Shown here: positions 40,851 through 43,327 of the stretch, one piece after another | Layout: each line of letters starts with the position of its first letter | Numbering within the stretch: the stretch's first letter is position 1 | Assembly: GCA_947487055.1 (NCBI GenBank) | Contig: CANKVN010000007.1 | Location: 1-43,327 of the forward strand | Direction of reading: 5' to 3' | Source: Flavobacteriales bacterium | GTDB lineage: Bacteria; Bacteroidota; Bacteroidia; NS11-12g; UBA955 | DNA length: 43,327 nucleotides | Made by a program: the position numbers and the translations under genes | Notes under the pieces: model-generated | The model's database searches: none | The model's input: the letters and a program-made list of their open reading frames with translations, nothing else | Told to the model about the DNA's origin: nothing

Positions 40851-42130
40851 GCAGTAACATTCTTAGAAATATTCAAATCGTAGACCCAAAATCTGAGTTT
40901 CACGGCAAACAAACCGACATATTCATCCAGGATGGCGTAATTGTGAGCATGCAGCCCGGGTTGCAAACTTCGGCAGATACAGAGGTAAACCTAAGCGGTG
41001 CTGTGGCAACAACCGGCTGGGTAGATGTTCTGGCACATTGTGGAGAACCCGGTGAGGAATGGAAAGAGGATTTTAAAAGTTTGTCGGCAGCCGCACACGC
41101 AGGTGGATTTACCCACGTTGCGGTGCTCGCCGGAGGGCATCCAAAACCGGACCACGCGGCTACGATTGCTGCAATAAGTGCTGCAACAGCAGGCTTGCCC
41201 ATCCATGTTTTACCGTTGGGACATGCAACAGCAGGCGCCAACGGATCCGATCTTGCAGAATTGTTTGATATGCAAAAGTCCGGCGCCATCGCCTTCACCG
41301 ACGGTGATGACCCAATTACCGATACTGGCGTTATTGCAAGATTAATGGAATATGGATCGGGATTGCGCGCTCCGATTCTATATTTTCCTTACGATAAAAA
41401 ACTGGCAAGTGGTGGTCGAATGCATGAAGGGGTCATCAGCACATCTTTGGGTTTGAAGGGGATCCCAGCTATCAGCGAAAGCGCTGCACTGGAGCAGATT
41501 TTGCAAATAGCAGGTTGGTTAAAAGTGCCGGTCAGCATCATTCGCGTAAGTTCAACGGAGTCTGTGGAAATTATCCGGCGTGCAAAATCAATGGGTGTGG
41601 AAGTGCGGGCTGCAGTGCCTGTATACAATTTGTTGTTTACCGATGAGGATTTAACAACGTTTGATGAAAACCACAAAGTATTGCCACCATACCGCACAGA
41701 AAAGGATAAATTAACCCTTTGGCAAGGGATTTCAGATGGTGCTATAGACGCAGTGATGAGTAACCATCATCCGGAGGATATTGAAAGCAAAGCCGTTGAA
41801 TTTGAATATGCAGCCTGGGGAGCTTCTTCCATACAAACGGTGCTGTCCGCCATGCTTAGTGGAGGCAAACCCGATTTAACCACCATTGCTTCCAGTCTTT
41901 CGGAAGGTCCCAGAAAGCTTCTTGGATTGCCAAAAGTATCCCTCAATCCCGGGCAGCCTGCAGATATTACGGTTTTTAGCCCAACAGCAGAATGGGTGTT
42001 TGAACCACAGCTGAATTTCAGCAAAGGGGTTAACCATCCGCTTCAAGGCAAAACATTAAAAGGAATGGTATTGGGTACCGTAAAATCTGGAACCTGGTTG
42101 GCCAATCCTGCTGCGAAAAAGCATGCATGA
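40847..42130 (+). CDS. Dihydroorotase-like amidohydrolase, probably catalytically inactive
   Basis: Overall dihydroorotase backbone (EPGEEWKEDFKSLSAAAHAGGFTHVAV, MHEGVISTSLGLKGIPAISE, VLPPYRTEKD) but metal motifs altered (see findings). Confidence 0.85.
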   Translation: MSSNILRNIQIVDPKSEFHGKQTDIFIQDGVIVSMQPGLQTSADTEVNLSGAVATTGWVDVLAHCGEPGEEWKEDFKSLSAAAHAGGFTHVAVLAGGHPKPDHAATIAAISAATAGLPIHVLPLGHATAGANGSDLAELFDMQKSGAIAFTDGDDPITDTGVIARLMEYGSGLRAPILYFPYDKKLASGGRMHEGVISTSLGLKGIPAISESAALEQILQIAGWLKVPVSIIRVSSTESVEIIRRAKSMGVEVRAAVPVYNLLFTDEDLTTFDENHKVLPPYRTEKDKLTLWQGISDGAIDAVMSNHHPEDIESKAVEFEYAAWGASSIQTVLSAMLSGGKPDLTTIASSLSEGPRKLLGLPKVSLNPGQPADITVFSPTAEWVFEPQLNFSKGVNHPLQGKTLKGMVLGTVKSGTWLANPAAKKHA

Positions 42131-42146
42131 TGCACAAAAAGGGGGT

Positions 42147-42965
42147 ATGAAACAAATAAGCAGTCTGCAGAATCCCCTAATCAAGGAAACCCTGCAGTTA
42201 TTGGACAAGAGCCGAAACAGAAAGGCCCGCAATCAATTTGTAGCAGAAGGCCTTAACGAGTTGAAACTGTGTTTAAAGGCAGGCTATCATTTTCAACACT
42301 TGTTCTTTAATCAGGATAGTATTGGTGAACATGAACTCATTTCATGGTTTCAGCCCTTTGATGTTGCAGACCTGCTGATATCAGTGAGTCCGGAAGTGAT
42401 GGATAAGCTTGCCTACCGTTCCGGGGTGAAAAATGCCGTTGCAGTTGTAGCATCAAGATCCTTGCAGATAGCCGATTTGGAAAAGACAAATAACCCACTT
42501 TTTTTGGTGGCGGAATCGGTTGAGAAGCCCGGAAACCTTGGTGCTTTGTTAAGAAGTGCTGATGCAGCAGCTGCCACGGCGGTTATAATTTGCGATCCAG
42601 CGGCAGATATTTATAATCCAAATGTGATAAGAAGCAGTGTGGGTTGTGTATTCACCGTGCCTGTTTTTGCCATGACACTTGCAGAAACCATTGATTATTT
42701 GAAAAAAGAAAAAATCAGCATTTACACAACCTTCATGCAGGATGCGGAAAACGCCTGGGATACTTCTTTGGAAGGCCCGGTTGCACTGGTTGTTGGAACA
42801 GAAAGTTCAGGCCTCAGCGATCAGTGGATTGGTACAGGTAAAAACATCAATATTCCTATGTTTGGAAAGGTTGATAGCCTCAATGTAGCCGCTGCCGCAA
42901 CCTTGTTGTTGTTTGAAGCTGCAAGGCAGCGAAGGGAAACTTCGCGAAAGGAAGGAACGCAATAA
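42147..42965 (+). CDS. TrmH/SpoU family RNA 2'-O-methyltransferase
   Basis: EKPGNLGALLRSADAA, VALVVGTESSGLSDQW, SLNVAAAATLLLFEAARQR. Confidence 0.94.
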   Translation: MKQISSLQNPLIKETLQLLDKSRNRKARNQFVAEGLNELKLCLKAGYHFQHLFFNQDSIGEHELISWFQPFDVADLLISVSPEVMDKLAYRSGVKNAVAVVASRSLQIADLEKTNNPLFLVAESVEKPGNLGALLRSADAAAATAVIICDPAADIYNPNVIRSSVGCVFTVPVFAMTLAETIDYLKKEKISIYTTFMQDAENAWDTSLEGPVALVVGTESSGLSDQWIGTGKNINIPMFGKVDSLNVAAAATLLLFEAARQRRETSRKEGTQ

Positions 42966-43327
42966 TGGGGGGGATAATGGTCCTTGGGGCGGGAAGGAGT
43001 TCCCGGTTTTTACTGGAATATTTATCGGCATTTTGTGAAAGCACCGGCCGGAATCTCACCATTTGTGATGCCAGTGAACCCGGGATACATCAGCATACCA
43101 AAGGTTTGCTTGCACAAACACGCGTAGCGAACCTCGCCGATGAAAATACTCTGAATAGCTTGATTCCAGGCAATGAAATTGTGGTATCTCTGTTGCCACC
43201 ACCCATGCATCCTGTGGTTGCAACATTGTGTCTGAAATGGAATGTGCATTTCGCCTCTGCGTCCTATGTGAGCGACAGTATGCGCAGTTTACACAGCGAG
43301 GCCCGTGCAAAAGGATTAACCTTCTTG
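42965..43327 (+). CDS. Saccharopine dehydrogenase-like protein, N-terminal part (runs off window end)
   Basis: ATG in TAATG overlap; MGGIMVLGAGRSSRFLLEYLSAFCESTGRNLTICDAS...NEIVVSLLPPPMHPVVATLCLKWNVHFASASYVSDSM. Confidence 0.88.
   Translation, partial: MGGIMVLGAGRSSRFLLEYLSAFCESTGRNLTICDASEPGIHQHTKGLLAQTRVANLADENTLNSLIPGNEIVVSLLPPPMHPVVATLCLKWNVHFASASYVSDSMRSLHSEARAKGLTFL

Overview
Bacteroidota-type chromosomal window (inferred from TTTG/TAnnTTTG promoter elements, absence of obvious Shine-Dalgarno motifs, and protein families such as BatA-like, DUF4340 and SPOR), mostly housekeeping genes. The core is a tRNA-Thr/Tyr/Gly/Thr - tuf - tRNA-Trp - secE - nusG - rplKAJL - rpoB - rpoC locus (22.9-35.9 kb). 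It is flanked by purA, fur-like, gpmI, aldehyde dehydrogenase, thiL, aspS, dgkA, dnaA, an acyl-CoA mutase, an IscA-like gene, a MacB-like permease, gcvT, a TonB receptor/lipoprotein module, a DMT transporter, a TerB/J-domain protein, an MsbA-like ABC exporter, a deoxynucleoside kinase, a thioesterase, a BatA-like protein, a dihydroorotase-like protein, a SpoU methyltransferase and a truncated saccharopine dehydrogenase-like gene. The clearest accessory locus is one AT-rich gene (13700-15157) encoding four treble-clef-like CHCC zinc modules with 60/70/60-residue periodicity, fused to a Vsr/PD-(D/E)XK-like nuclease core and an unassigned C-terminal region. Other points worth checking: a dihydroorotase homologue lacking the canonical metal and catalytic motifs, a putative metal-uptake module, -7 promoter elements 4 nt upstream of several start codons (possible leaderless mRNAs), and an intrinsic terminator abutting the dgkA start codon. 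All calls are by reading; no database search or folding was run.
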